DNA from: Roseomonas alba
Lineage (GTDB): Bacteria; Pseudomonadota; Alphaproteobacteria; Acetobacterales; Acetobacteraceae
Length of the DNA: 64,000 nucleotides
NCBI RefSeq assembly: GCF_019430885.1
Contig: NZ_JAHYBZ010000002.1
Coordinates: forward strand, 620,001-684,000
Direction of reading: 5' to 3'
Shown piece after piece: positions 1 through 10,655 of the stretch; positions within the stretch are counted from its first letter, which is position 1, and each line of letters begins with the position of its first letter. The position numbers and the translations under genes were made by a program. Below the pieces are notes generated by a model. That model had not been told where the DNA came from. It did no database searches and saw nothing but the letters and a program-made list of their open reading frames with translations.

Positions 1-1736
1 ATGTCCCAGGCACCGGTCGGGCAGCGCTCGGCGCACATGCCGCAGTGCAGGCAGACGTCCTCGTCCTTGACCATGACACGGCCCGTCTTCAGGCCATCCT
101 CGACATAGAGATCCTGGTAGGTGTTCACCGCCGGGGCCTTGAGCCGCGTGCGGAGCTCCTCCTCCTCGCCATTCTCGGTGAAGGTGATGCAGTCGGTCGG
201 GCAGATGTCCACGCAGGCATCGCATTCGATGCAGAGCTTGGCGGTGAAGACCGTCTGCACGTCGCAGTTCAGGCAGCGTTGCGTCTCGAGATAGGCCATC
301 TCCCGGTCGAAGCCGAGTTCGACTTCCGCCGTGATGTCGCGCAGCGCCTTCTCGGCGGGCAGATGCGGCACCTTGTAGCGCAGGTCGAGCGAGACCTCGT
401 TGTCATAGGCCCATTCGTGGATGCCCATCTTCTGGCTGGCGAGATGGACATCGGGCGGCGGTCGGTTGCGGACATCCTCGCCCTTGCAGAACAGGTCGAT
501 CGACACCGCGGCCTGGTGGCCATGCGCGACCGCCCAGATGATGTTCTTCGGGCCGAAGGCGGCATCGCCGCCGAAGAAGACCTGCGGCAGGGTCGATTGC
601 AGCGTCGCCTCGTCCAGCTTCGGCAGGCCCCAGCGGTCGAATTCGAGGCCGGCGTCGCGCTCGATCCAGGGGAAGGCGTTCTCCTGGCCGATGGCGACCA
701 GCACCTCATCCGCCTCGATGGTCACATCGGGCTCGCCGGTCGGCTTCAGGCTGCGCCGGCCCTTCTCGTCGTACTGCGCGGCGACCTTCTCGAAGACCAT
801 GCCGGTCAGGCGGCCGTTGTCGTGCAGCACTTCCTTGGGCACCAGGAAGTTCAGGATGGGGATGCCCTCCCCCATCGCGTCTTCCTTCTCCCACGGGCTC
901 GCCTTCATTTCCTCGAAGCCGGAGCGGACGACGACCTTCACCTCCTCGCCGCCGAGACGGCGGGCGGAGCGGCAGCAATCCATCGCGGTATTGCCGCCGC
1001 CGAGCACGATCACGCGCTTGCCGATCGACGTCACATGGCCGAAGGAGACCGAGGCCAGCCAGTCGATGCCGAGATGGATATGCGCCGCGGCATCATTGCG
1101 GCCCGGCACGTCCAGCTCGCGCCCGCGGGGGGCGCCGGATCCGACGAAGACGGCGTCATAGCCCTCGGCCAACAGGCCCTTCAGGCTGTCGACGCGGCGG
1201 TTCATGTGGCTGACCACACCGCCACGGTCGAGCGCGTAGCCGCATTCCTCGTCGATCACCTCCTCGGGCAGGCGGAAGCGCGGGATCTGCTGGCGGATGA
1301 AGCCGCCGGGCTTCGCTTCGCCATCGAAGACGTGGATCTCGTAGCCAAGCGGCGCGAGGTCGCGCGCGACGGTCATGCTGGCCGGGCCGGCGCCGATGCA
1401 GGCGATGCGCTTGCCGTTCCGCTCGGTCGGGATAGGCGGCATGCGATGCGCCACCTCGCCCTTGTTGTCGGCGGCGACGCGCTTCAGGCGGCAGATCGCG
1501 ACGGGTTCTTCCTCGACCCGGCCACGCCGGCAGGCGGGCTCGCAAGGGCGGTCGCAGGTGCGGCCGAGAATCCCCGGGAAGACGTTGGAATGCCAATTGA
1601 CCATATAGGCGTCGGCATACCGCCCCGCCGCGATCATCCGGATGTACTCCGGCACGGGCGTATGGGCCGGGCAGGCCCATTGGCAGTCGACGACCTTGTG
1701 GAAATGGTCGGGGTTGGTGATGTCGGTCGGCTTCAT
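1..1736 (-). CDS. FAD-dependent oxidoreductase with 4Fe-4S domains, GltD-like (3' end cut by window edge)
   Basis: The reading frame starts at the ATG at 1736 and stays open to the window edge, giving 578 codons. The N-terminal Cys-rich segment (CQWACPAHTPVPEYI near residue 18) is the adrenodoxin-reductase-like 4Fe-4S domain of glutamate synthase small-chain relatives. Two Rossmann nucleotide-binding motifs follow: IACIGAGPASMTVARDL for FAD, and VIVLGGGNTAMDC for NAD(P)H. The visible C-terminus is a two-cluster ferredoxin module (CIECDACVDICPTDC, then CLHCGMCAERCPTG). Such proteins pass electrons between NAD(P)H and ferredoxin-linked partners and often sit beside 2-oxoacid:ferredoxin oxidoreductases; a partner would lie outside the window. 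The antisense open frame at 45-1775 is a GC-bias shadow. The exact substrate is unknown. Confidence 0.85.
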   Translation of the reverse strand, partial: MKPTDITNPDHFHKVVDCQWACPAHTPVPEYIRMIAAGRYADAYMVNWHSNVFPGILGRTCDRPCEPACRRGRVEEEPVAICRLKRVAADNKGEVAHRMPPIPTERNGKRIACIGAGPASMTVARDLAPLGYEIHVFDGEAKPGGFIRQQIPRFRLPEEVIDEECGYALDRGGVVSHMNRRVDSLKGLLAEGYDAVFVGSGAPRGRELDVPGRNDAAAHIHLGIDWLASVSFGHVTSIGKRVIVLGGGNTAMDCCRSARRLGGEEVKVVVRSGFEEMKASPWEKEDAMGEGIPILNFLVPKEVLHDNGRLTGMVFEKVAAQYDEKGRRSLKPTGEPDVTIEADEVLVAIGQENAFPWIERDAGLEFDRWGLPKLDEATLQSTLPQVFFGGDAAFGPKNIIWAVAHGHQAAVSIDLFCKGEDVRNRPPPDVHLASQKMGIHEWAYDNEVSLDLRYKVPHLPAEKALRDITAEVELGFDREMAYLETQRCLNCDVQTVFTAKLCIECDACVDICPTDCITFTENGEEEELRTRLKAPAVNTYQDLYVEDGLKTGRVMVKDEDVCLHCGMCAERCPTGAWD

Positions 1737-1931
1737 GCGCGCCCTCCCCGCAGAGATGGTTGCGCCAAGGCATAATGCCAACGGATCAGGCTGCGACGGC
1801 GCGATGGCTGCCGCGCGAGCGCGATGGTCATATCCGGTTCGTCCACTCCCTACCGCGTCACGCGGCTTGGGATTGACCTTGCCCCAAGGTCGTGGCCTCG
1901 GCAACGTGCAGATTCGTGCTGCGCCGCAGCG

Positions 1932-2480
1932 TCACACGGTGAGGAAGACGGTCTCGCCCTCTCCCTGCAGGCGGATATCGAGCCGCCATTCCCCCTGCCC
2001 GGTTGGCTTCGCGATCAGCGTGCCACGCCGCATCTCCGGCACCCGGGCGAGGATCGGATCCTCCGCCAGGCGCGCGTCGCCGGCGAAATAGGCGCGCGTC
2101 ACCAGGCCCGACATCAGCCCGCGGGCGAAGATCGTGAGGGTGATGTGCGGCGCCTGAGTGCTGTTGCCGGGACCGGGCACCGCACCAGGCTTCAGCGTCA
2201 TGAAGCAGAACCGACCTTGCGCGTCGGTCGCGCAACGGCCGAAGCCATGGAAGGCGCCGTCATAGGACCCCTTCGGATCGGCCTGCCAAAGCTCGACCAT
2301 CGCATCCGGCACCACAGCGCCCGCGCCGTCGGTGATGACGCCTGCCAGGGTGATGCGCTCCCCGGCCGCGCCGGCATTCGGACCGTCCGCGCGCAGCAGG
2401 TCGGCCCAGGCGGGAAAGTCGATCATGTGCCAGTAGGGGCCGGCGGTCTGGCTCGCCGTCGCAGGGGTCATGTCAGGCAT
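1932..2480 (-). CDS. pcaG: Protocatechuate 3,4-dioxygenase alpha subunit
   Basis: A 182-aa protein of the intradiol dioxygenase family, close to the usual alpha-chain length of about 200. It carries the N-terminal SQTAGPYWH motif and the VELWQADPKGSY core, but lacks the complete iron-ligand set, as expected for the non-catalytic alpha chain. Together with PcaH it cleaves the protocatechuate ring between the hydroxyls to give beta-carboxymuconate, the entry step of the beta-ketoadipate pathway in the cytoplasm. Its start overlaps the end of pcaH by 8 bases, so the two are translated together. No pcaB, pcaC, pcaD, pcaI or pcaJ gene is in the window. Confidence 0.93.
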   Translation of the reverse strand: MPDMTPATASQTAGPYWHMIDFPAWADLLRADGPNAGAAGERITLAGVITDGAGAVVPDAMVELWQADPKGSYDGAFHGFGRCATDAQGRFCFMTLKPGAVPGPGNSTQAPHITLTIFARGLMSGLVTRAYFAGDARLAEDPILARVPEMRRGTLIAKPTGQGEWRLDIRLQGEGETVFLTV

Positions 2481-3177
2481 TCTCGAAAGGCGTGGCGGCG
2501 CGGCCGCGCAGGACGATGTCGAAGCGATAGCCGAGGGCCCAGTCGGGGCGCATCAGCTCCGGGTCCAGATCCGCGATCAGGCGCCGCTTCGCCGCATCGT
2601 CGCCGCTGCCCTGGAAGATCGCATCGAAGGCGAGCAACGGATCGCCCGGGAAATACATTTGGGTGATCAGGCGCTGCGCGAAGCCGTTGCCATGCAGGCC
2701 GAAATGGATGTGCTGCGGCCGCCAGCCCGGGCCCGGATTGCGCCAGGGATAGGCCCCCGGCTTGATCGTGGTGAAGCTGTAGCGTCCCTCGGCGTCGGTG
2801 AAGACACGACCCTCGCCGTGAAAATTGGGATCGAGCGGCGCGTCGTGCTGGTCGCGCGCATGGTGGTAGCGGCCCGCGGCATTGGCCTGCCAGACCTCGA
2901 CCATCGCGCCGGCGACGGGGCGGCCATTCTCGTCCGTCACGCGACCGGCCACGATCATGCGCTCGCCCAGCGCCTGCTTGCCATCCACCACCGAGAGATC
3001 GTCATGCGGCGCGTACCAGGCCGGGGTGAAACTCGGCGCGCTCGCTTCCGTCAGCGTCGTTGGCATGCGCAACGGCGGCTGCGACGGGTGGCGATGCGCG
3101 GTGCTGCGATAGCTCGGCAGGTCAAGCGGGGGCTGGCTGCCGGGTGCGACCGGGCGGAAGGGGATCGGGTCGACCAT
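2473..3177 (-). CDS. pcaH: Protocatechuate 3,4-dioxygenase beta subunit
   Basis: A 234-aa catalytic beta chain. The four non-haem Fe(III) ligands are recognisable: Tyr104 in AGRYHH, Tyr143 in GAYPWRN, and His156 and His158 in RPQHIHFG. The N-terminal segment with YRSTAHRHPSQPP and the GRVTDENGRPVAGAMVEVWQ strand are typical of PcaH. The subunit binds protocatechuate and O2, and forms (alpha-beta-Fe) units with PcaG. The gene follows a 3-hydroxyacyl-CoA dehydrogenase gene at the end of the urease run, 51 bases downstream. Its Shine-Dalgarno (GGGAGG) is part of a hairpin (see 3181-3204), so translation may be regulated. Confidence 0.95.
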   Translation of the reverse strand: MVDPIPFRPVAPGSQPPLDLPSYRSTAHRHPSQPPLRMPTTLTEASAPSFTPAWYAPHDDLSVVDGKQALGERMIVAGRVTDENGRPVAGAMVEVWQANAAGRYHHARDQHDAPLDPNFHGEGRVFTDAEGRYSFTTIKPGAYPWRNPGPGWRPQHIHFGLHGNGFAQRLITQMYFPGDPLLAFDAIFQGSGDDAAKRRLIADLDPELMRPDWALGYRFDIVLRGRAATPFENA

Positions 3178-3180
3178 TCT

Positions 3181-3204
3181 GTTGCCTCCCTTGTTGGGAG
3201 GAAC
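3181..3204 (-). promoter_or_regulatory. Hairpin that hides the pcaH ribosome-binding site
   Basis: On the coding strand CCTCCC, five loop bases, then GGGAGG form a 6-bp perfect stem. GTT/AAC extends it by 3 bp past one bulged base. The 3' arm GGGAGG is the only good Shine-Dalgarno for the pcaH ATG at 3177. A structure of this kind can throttle initiation or act as a transcription attenuator. Function is inference; the base pairing is directly visible. Confidence 0.4.
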
Positions 3205-3228
3205 GGTGAACAGGGCCGACCCGGCGCG

Positions 3229-4142
3229 TCAAGCGTTGTCCTCGCGCAGGATGCGGACGGCGGCGAGCAGGGCCTTCTCGTAGCGGGCACGCTCCTTCGC
3301 CGTCTTCTCCGGCGGCCAGTCCCGGAAGCCGCGGCCGGTCTTGGGGCCGAGCCGGTTCTCCGCCACCAGCCGTGCGAGCGTCGGGCTGGGATCGGGGCTG
3401 TTGCACAAGGACGGATAGATGGTGCGCCCCGCTTCGAGCTGCGTCTCCAGCCCCGCCAATTCCTTCTGCGTGATCGGGCCGGCGGCCAGGTAGCGGAAGC
3501 CGAAGCAGTAGCGCACGGCGTTGTCGACATCCTCGGCACTCGCCAGACCCTGGTCGATCACGGCGAAGGCCTCGCGCATCAGCGCGTGCTGGATGCGGTT
3601 GGCGAGGAAGCCCGGCACGTCCTTCGCGACCCGGATCGCCTTGCGTCCAAGCCCGTTCATGATGTCGGCGACGGCATCGCAGATCGCGGGATCGGTGTAT
3701 TCGCCCTGCACGACCTCGACGCCCGGGACGAGATGAGCGGGCAGGAAGAAGTGCAGGTTCGCGCAACGGGCACGCGTCGCGATGTGCCCGGCGATGTCGG
3801 TGATGCGATAGCCGGAAGCGTTCGACACGACGGGAACCTGCGGCGGCACGAGCGTGTCGAGGGTGGCGAAGACCTCCTGCTTCAGTGCCAGGCGTTCGGG
3901 CACGGCCTCGATGACGATCTCGGCGCTGGCGTAGTCGGGCGCGGCGATATCCGCGACCAGCGTCAGTGCCGCCGCCCGCTCCGGATCACCGTCGAGCTGC
4001 CCGATCGACTGCCGCACCCGCGCCAGCACATCCGGCCAGCGCTGTTCCGCCGGCTCCAGTGCCGTCACGCGCCAGCCGCCGGCGAGGAAGATCGCCGCGA
4101 TATCGCAGCCCATCAGCCCCATGCCGAGGATCACCGCATGCC

Positions 4143-4146
<4 letters not shown>
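3229..4146 (-). CDS. 3-hydroxyacyl-CoA dehydrogenase family, NAD-dependent
   Basis: A 305-aa single-unit 3-hydroxyacyl-CoA dehydrogenase. It has an N-terminal dinucleotide-binding motif ([16 protein letters not shown], residues 6-21), then [26 protein letters not shown], the catalytic-histidine segment [17 protein letters not shown], and the C-terminal domain starting at [15 protein letters not shown]. The expected reaction is NAD-dependent oxidation of a 3-hydroxyacyl-CoA or related 3-hydroxy acid. Short forms of this family also include carnitine and L-gulonate dehydrogenases, so the substrate is open. Its ATG overlaps the ureG stop (ATGA, 4143-4146), which makes it translationally coupled to the urease genes. 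That is unusual company for this enzyme. Confidence 0.85.
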
Positions 4147-4804
<658 letters not shown>

Positions 4805-4808
<4 letters not shown>

Positions 4809-5578
4809 GAGCGGAAAAGCCTTGTGTATTGGGTTTCGTGACGGATGGAGAAGAGGTCCAGCGCCGGGCTCGCCGTGCCGAGGCGATCGAGCTTCGCCCG
4901 CAGCGCCGCCTCGGTCGCCTCGGTGACGATCGGCATGAGGGCGGCCGTCGCGATCTGCCCATCGGTCTGGCCGAGCGGCACCAGCCGCACGCCTGCCGAA
5001 ACCAGATTGGCCGCGAAGGCCGACAGATACCCGAAGGCTGCCTCCCGCAGCGCCACGCCATGCGCCGCCGCCGCCGCGCCAAAGGCGACAGCATGCACGA
5101 TACGCCGCGGATGCCGCGCGACGAGGGCCGCCAGCCGCGGCTCCGGCCAGGCGGCCAGCGTCACGTTGAGAAACGCCGTGCCTTGCGCCTCTGCCTCCAG
5201 CGCCGTCTCCGCCGTTCCGCGCCAGGCGGCGCCGAGCTCCGTCACCGCATCCAGCGTTGCCGCCTTCCCGGCCGCGAAGGCGCGGTGCGCCTCCGCCAGC
5301 AACGCGCCATCGACCCGCCCTGCCCCATCCCGCAGCGCCTGCCCGACATAGGCGACGAGATCGTCCCGGTTTCGCACCGAGCCATCCTCGACCGCCGTCT
5401 CGAGCCCGTGGCTGTAGGTATAGGCCCCCACCGGATAGGCTGGCGAAAGCCAGGCCAGCAGCCGGTAGAGCGCCTCAGTGGTGGTGGTCGCCGTGGTCGT
5501 GGTCGTGATCGTGGTGATGGTCGTGATCGCCGTGGTGATGGTGGTGGTGATGGCCCTGGTTGTAGTTGTGCTCGCCAT
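4805..5578 (-). CDS. ureF: Urease accessory protein UreF with unusual Thr-rich N-terminus
   Basis: The conserved UreF sequence begins at [20 protein letters not shown], right after the ureE stop at 5475. No in-frame ATG, GTG or TTG exists near that junction. The nearest in-frame ATG is at 5578, 104 bases inside ureE (a further one is at 5608). Starting at 5578 gives 257 aa whose first 34 residues are almost only Thr, Ile and Ala. That stretch is the frame-shifted reading of the CAC/GAC repeat encoding the UreE histidine tail. Real initiation could instead use a non-AUG codon near the junction. UreF binds UreD on apo-urease and acts with UreG in nickel insertion. The gene is certain; the start is not. 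Confidence 0.9.
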
Positions 5579-6017
5579 AGGCGCCACCTTCGGGGTCGAA
5601 GGGGACATTCACCTTGCGCAACGTGGCGCCGAGCCCTTCCAGCATATGCACGATCACATGATCGTCGCGGATCAGCAGCCGGTCGCCGGCGATCTGCGTC
5701 GGCAGGTGCCGGTTGCCGAGATGCCAGGCAAGGCGGGCAAAATGCTCGTGATCCTTCGCGGTAATCTCGACCAGCGGCTCCGGCGCTGCCTTCACCCGCA
5801 CGAAGCCGCCGGTGGCCAGCGCCAGCCCGTCGCCCTCATGCAGCACCGTGGCCTCGGGCAGGTCGAGCAGGAAGGCAAGCCCACCCTCCCCCGTATAGAG
5901 CCTGCGGCGACGGAAGCGGTCGTCGAAATCCACCAGCACGGAATCGCGGGCCTCGGCCTCCGGCCAGGTACCGGCGCGATGCACGACGGTGGCGCGGGGG
6001 ATGCTCTCCTGATCCAT
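5475..6017 (-). CDS. ureE: Urease nickel metallochaperone with His-rich tail
   Basis: A 180-aa protein with an N-terminal UreE peptide-binding domain, then a central metal-binding domain including GNRHLPTQI and the DDHVIVHMLEGLGA segment. The tail (about residues 150-180) consists mostly of His with Asp and Gly: 21 of the last 31 residues are histidine. Such tails bind several nickel ions in Klebsiella-type UreE. UreE hands nickel to UreG. The DNA of the tail is a nearly pure CAC/GAC/CAT repeat and is also in frame with ureF upstream of its conserved domain. The gene sits 8 bases after ureC. Confidence 0.97.
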   Translation of the reverse strand: MDQESIPRATVVHRAGTWPEAEARDSVLVDFDDRFRRRRLYTGEGGLAFLLDLPEATVLHEGDGLALATGGFVRVKAAPEPLVEITAKDHEHFARLAWHLGNRHLPTQIAGDRLLIRDDHVIVHMLEGLGATLRKVNVPFDPEGGAYGEHNYNQGHHHHHHHGDHDHHHDHDHDHGDHHH

Positions 6018-6025
6018 CGTCTGCC

Positions 6026-7740
<1,715 letters not shown>

Positions 7741-7741
<1 letters not shown>

Positions 7742-8046
7742 CAGAGCGTTCCTTCCGTCTCGCCGCGAAACCCGTGCACGATGCGCGCACCCGAATATTC
7801 GACCAGCCGCACCTTGCGCGTCTGGCCGGGTTCGAAGCGCACCGCGGTCCCGGCCGCAATGTCGAGCCGCCGGCCCCGCGCGGCGGCACGATCGAAGGAC
7901 AGCTTCGGGTTGGTCTCGGCGAAGTGGTAGTGGCTGCCGACCTGGATCGGGCGATCGCCGGTGTTGGCGACCTCGATCTCGACCGCCTCGCGCCCGACAT
8001 TCAGTTCGATGTCCCCGGCAGCGGGGAAGACCTCGCCCGGGATCAT
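7741..8046 (-). CDS. ureB: Urease beta subunit
   Basis: A 101-aa protein, the standard length of a free UreB chain. It begins MIPGEVF and has the conserved [19 protein letters not shown] and [19 protein letters not shown] strands. It is a structural subunit of the urease trimer with no catalytic residues. It overlaps ureA upstream and ureC downstream by ATGA junctions, so the three structural genes are translationally coupled. Confidence 0.98.
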
Positions 8047-8546
8047 CGGCGGGCTCCTTTCGCCTTGGGTTTTGGCTTCGCGGCGGGTCTCGCCTTGGCC
8101 TTCGCGGCAGGGGCGGCCTTCGCCTTCGGTTTCGCGACCGCCTTGGGCGCGGCCTTCGTCGCGGCGGGTTTCTTCGCCGCCGGCTTGGCCTTGGCCTTCG
8201 GCTTCGCCGGCGCCTTGGCCCGCGCGCGCCCCGCCGGCACGGCGTCGCGGATCGGCTCGTGCACCGTCACCAGCTTGGTGCCGTCCGGGAAGGTCGCCTC
8301 GACCTGGATTTCCGGGATCATCTCGGCGATGCCGTCCATCACCTGGTCGCGGGTCAGTACGGTCGCGCCATCGCGCATCAGCTCCGCGACCGAGCGGCCG
8401 TCGCGCGCACTCTCCACCACGAAATCGGTGATCAGGGCCACGGCTTCGGGGAAGTTCAACTTCAACCCGCGCTCGAGCCGCCGGCGCGCGACGATCGCCG
8501 CCATCGCCACCAGCAGCTTGTCCTTCTCCCGAGGCGTCAGGTTCAT
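8043..8546 (-). CDS. ureA: Urease gamma subunit with a long Lys/Ala/Pro-rich C-terminal tail
   Basis: Residues 1-100 are a complete, ordinary UreA ([13 protein letters not shown] ... [14 protein letters not shown]). The family normally ends there at about 100 residues. This protein continues for another 67 residues (101-167) made almost only of Ala, Lys, Pro and Arg, with repeated [13 protein letters not shown] units resembling histone H1 or AlgP tails. The tail ends at a stop overlapping the ureB start (ATGA, 8043-8046), so it is not a read-through artefact of annotation. The core is structural in the urease trimer. The tail's role is unknown; it would put many positive charges on the complex surface. 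Confidence 0.96.
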   Translation of the reverse strand: MNLTPREKDKLLVAMAAIVARRRLERGLKLNFPEAVALITDFVVESARDGRSVAELMRDGATVLTRDQVMDGIAEMIPEIQVEATFPDGTKLVTVHEPIRDAVPAGRARAKAPAKPKAKAKPAAKKPAATKAAPKAVAKPKAKAAPAAKAKARPAAKPKPKAKGARR

Positions 8547-8603
8547 AAGGGTCCGCTCCTCAGCCCGTCATCTTCGCGGCAGTGCATCATGGCCGGTCTC
8601 CGC

Positions 8604-9431
8604 TCAGCACGTCCACAGGCGCGGCAGAACGGGTGCCAGGCCGAAGGCGTGCGACCTCACCAAACGGATCGCCGAGCCCAGCCCATCCCGCACCGCAGCC
8701 GCACCGCCCAGCCAGCGGACCAGCAGCAGGCCGGGGCGCGCGATGGTCGCGACGTGGCCAGCCTCGCGCAGCGCCTCCCGCAGCGGTTCCAGCGGTGCCT
8801 CGTCGGCCAGCAGCAGGGTCGCCATGGCCTCGGCGCCGGCGAAGCCGAAGGGGTGATCGAGCCGGGCGCGGATATCCTCCGCCAGCGCCAGCCCATCTGC
8901 CCAGAGCAGCCGCCCCCCGCGCCGCACCCGCCAGGAATCGAACAGGCTGCCCGATTGCAGCGCCTCCCCGCGCGCATGGCGGCCGAAGACCAGCATCTCC
9001 GCCATCATCAGCCGCGCACCGGGAGCGAGCACGGCCTCGATGCGGCGATCGAGCCGTGCGCCGTCGAACAGGATCGTCTCCTGCGGGATCCATTCCAGCG
9101 TGGCCCCGCTCGCGACATCGAGCCGCGTCGCGATACGCGTCTCAGGCCCGAGGCTGCGATAGACCTTCTCCGCCGCCGGGGTGGATACGGCGGCGTTCGC
9201 GTTGGCATCGAGCGTGACCGCGATGGAGACCTCGTCCCCGCCCGCGAGCCCGCCCGCCGTATTCACCAGCGCCGCGAGAGGCGGTTCCGCGCCTTCCGGA
9301 TTGGGAAACAGGATGCGCATCGGCGCGGCCTGGTGCAGGTCCACCAGCCGCGTCCCGCCGCGCGCCATGGCAAAACGCAGGGCGGCACCGCCGCGCGAGC
9401 GTTGATGGCGAGTCTGGGCGGCGGGGAGCAT
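8604..9431 (-). CDS. ureD: Urease accessory protein UreD (UreH)
   Basis: A 275-aa protein with the UreD hallmarks: NTAGGLAGGDEV, then VSTPAAEKVYRS, LEWIPQETILFDGARLDR and the DSWRVRRGGRLLWADGL strand. UreD binds apo-urease and recruits UreF and UreG for nickel insertion. It is the first urease gene of the run, with 57 bases before ureA and 36 bases after the alcohol dehydrogenase gene. No nickel permease or urea transporter gene is present in the window. Confidence 0.95.
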   Translation of the reverse strand: MLPAAQTRHQRSRGGAALRFAMARGGTRLVDLHQAAPMRILFPNPEGAEPPLAALVNTAGGLAGGDEVSIAVTLDANANAAVSTPAAEKVYRSLGPETRIATRLDVASGATLEWIPQETILFDGARLDRRIEAVLAPGARLMMAEMLVFGRHARGEALQSGSLFDSWRVRRGGRLLWADGLALAEDIRARLDHPFGFAGAEAMATLLLADEAPLEPLREALREAGHVATIARPGLLLVRWLGGAAAVRDGLGSAIRLVRSHAFGLAPVLPRLWTC

Positions 9432-9467
9432 CCCGTCCAGACTGCCACGCCCGCGCGCCCGCGCAAA

Positions 9468-10601
9468 TCAGGCGTTGGGCCGCAGCATCTGCCGCAGCAC
9501 CGCGCCATCCGAGAGCAGGTCGAAGCCCTCATTGATCTGGTCGAAGGTGATGTGGCTGGTCTTCAGCTTGTCCACCGGCAGCTTGCCGCGGCGATAGAGG
9601 CCGAGCAGCCGCGGCAGGTCCCGCTCCGGCACGCAGGACCCCATGTAGGATCCGCGGATCGACCGCTCCTCGCTGACCATGGCGGCGTGGAAATAGGACA
9701 CCTGCGCGTTGATGTTCGGCAGGCCGGCGCTGATCGTCTCCCCGCCGCGGGCGGTGATGGCGATGGCGAGCTGCATGGCCGGGATGGACCCGGCCGTCTC
9801 GACCACCGTATCGACGCCGCCATCCGTCGCGTCGCGCACGGCCTTGGCGCAATCGTCATTGCCGGCCAGGAAGACGTCCGTCGCGCCCCATTGCTTGGCG
9901 AGTTCCAGCTTCTTCGGATTGGTGTCGATGGCGATGATGCGCTCCGCCCCCGCCGCGACCGCGCCGAACAGCGCATTCATGCCGACGCCGCCCAGGCCGA
10001 CGATGGCAACCGCCTCGCCCGCCTTGATACCGGCCGTGTTGAGCACGGCGCCCGCCCCGGTCATCACCGCGCAGCCGAAGATCGCCGCGTCGTCGAGCGG
10101 GATGTCATCGCCGATCTTCACGCAGGAGCGCCGCGCCACCACGGCATACTGCGCATAGAGCGACAATCCCGAATTGTGGTTGATCGGCGACCCATCCAAC
10201 CGCTTCAACCGGCGCGTCCCGGTTGGCAACTGCCCCGCCCCGCGGAAGGCATTGCCCGTCGGGCAGATATTCGGCCGCCCACGCACGCAATAGCGGCAAT
10301 TGCCGCAGGACGGCGCGAAGACGGTGATGACGTGATCGCCCGGCTTCAGGTCGGTGATGCCCGGGCCGACTTCGCGGACGATGCCAGCCCCTTCATGGCC
10401 GATGACGATGGGCAGCGGGCGCGGGCGCTGGTTCTCGATCGTCGAAAGATCGGAATGGCAGAGGCCGGCTGCAGCGACCTCGATCAGCAATTCGCCGTCG
10501 CCGGGCGGATCGAGCTCGACCTCCTCGACCACCAGCGGAAGGCTGTCGGCATAGGGGCGCGGAAGGCCCTGCTGATAGAGAACGGCTGCCTTGATGCGCA
10601 T
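9468..10601 (-). CDS. Zinc-dependent alcohol dehydrogenase
   Basis: A 377-aa medium-chain dehydrogenase. The catalytic zinc ligands fit Cys48 (GLCHSD), His69-Glu70 (GHEGAG) and Cys177 (IFGCAVMTG). The structural zinc site is Cys99, Cys102, Cys105 and Cys113 (CGNCRYCVRGRPNIC). The NAD-binding motif is VGLGGVGM. The GCAVMTGAGAV segment places it near class III/aryl alcohol dehydrogenases, which use NAD and primary alcohols or glutathione adducts. It is transcribed in the same direction as the urease genes, 36 bases upstream of ureD, and 54 bases downstream of the aminotransferase gene. Confidence 0.9.
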   Translation of the reverse strand: MRIKAAVLYQQGLPRPYADSLPLVVEEVELDPPGDGELLIEVAAAGLCHSDLSTIENQRPRPLPIVIGHEGAGIVREVGPGITDLKPGDHVITVFAPSCGNCRYCVRGRPNICPTGNAFRGAGQLPTGTRRLKRLDGSPINHNSGLSLYAQYAVVARRSCVKIGDDIPLDDAAIFGCAVMTGAGAVLNTAGIKAGEAVAIVGLGGVGMNALFGAVAAGAERIIAIDTNPKKLELAKQWGATDVFLAGNDDCAKAVRDATDGGVDTVVETAGSIPAMQLAIAITARGGETISAGLPNINAQVSYFHAAMVSEERSIRGSYMGSCVPERDLPRLLGLYRRGKLPVDKLKTSHITFDQINEGFDLLSDGAVLRQMLRPNA

Positions 10602-10655
10602 GCCCCGGTTTCCTCCATTGGACGGCGGCCAGGGGACAGCGCGGGCGGGATGCCG

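Noticed and set aside
45..1775. Long antisense open frame (576 aa) opposite the GltD-like gene
   Set aside because: It is a GC-bias shadow: its residues are Asp/Arg/Ala/His-rich without domains, while the minus strand encodes clear Fe-S and Rossmann motifs.
5579..5608. Start of ureF at 5608
   Set aside because: It would add ten more non-conserved residues further into ureE with no better Shine-Dalgarno; 5578 or a non-AUG start near the junction is more economical.
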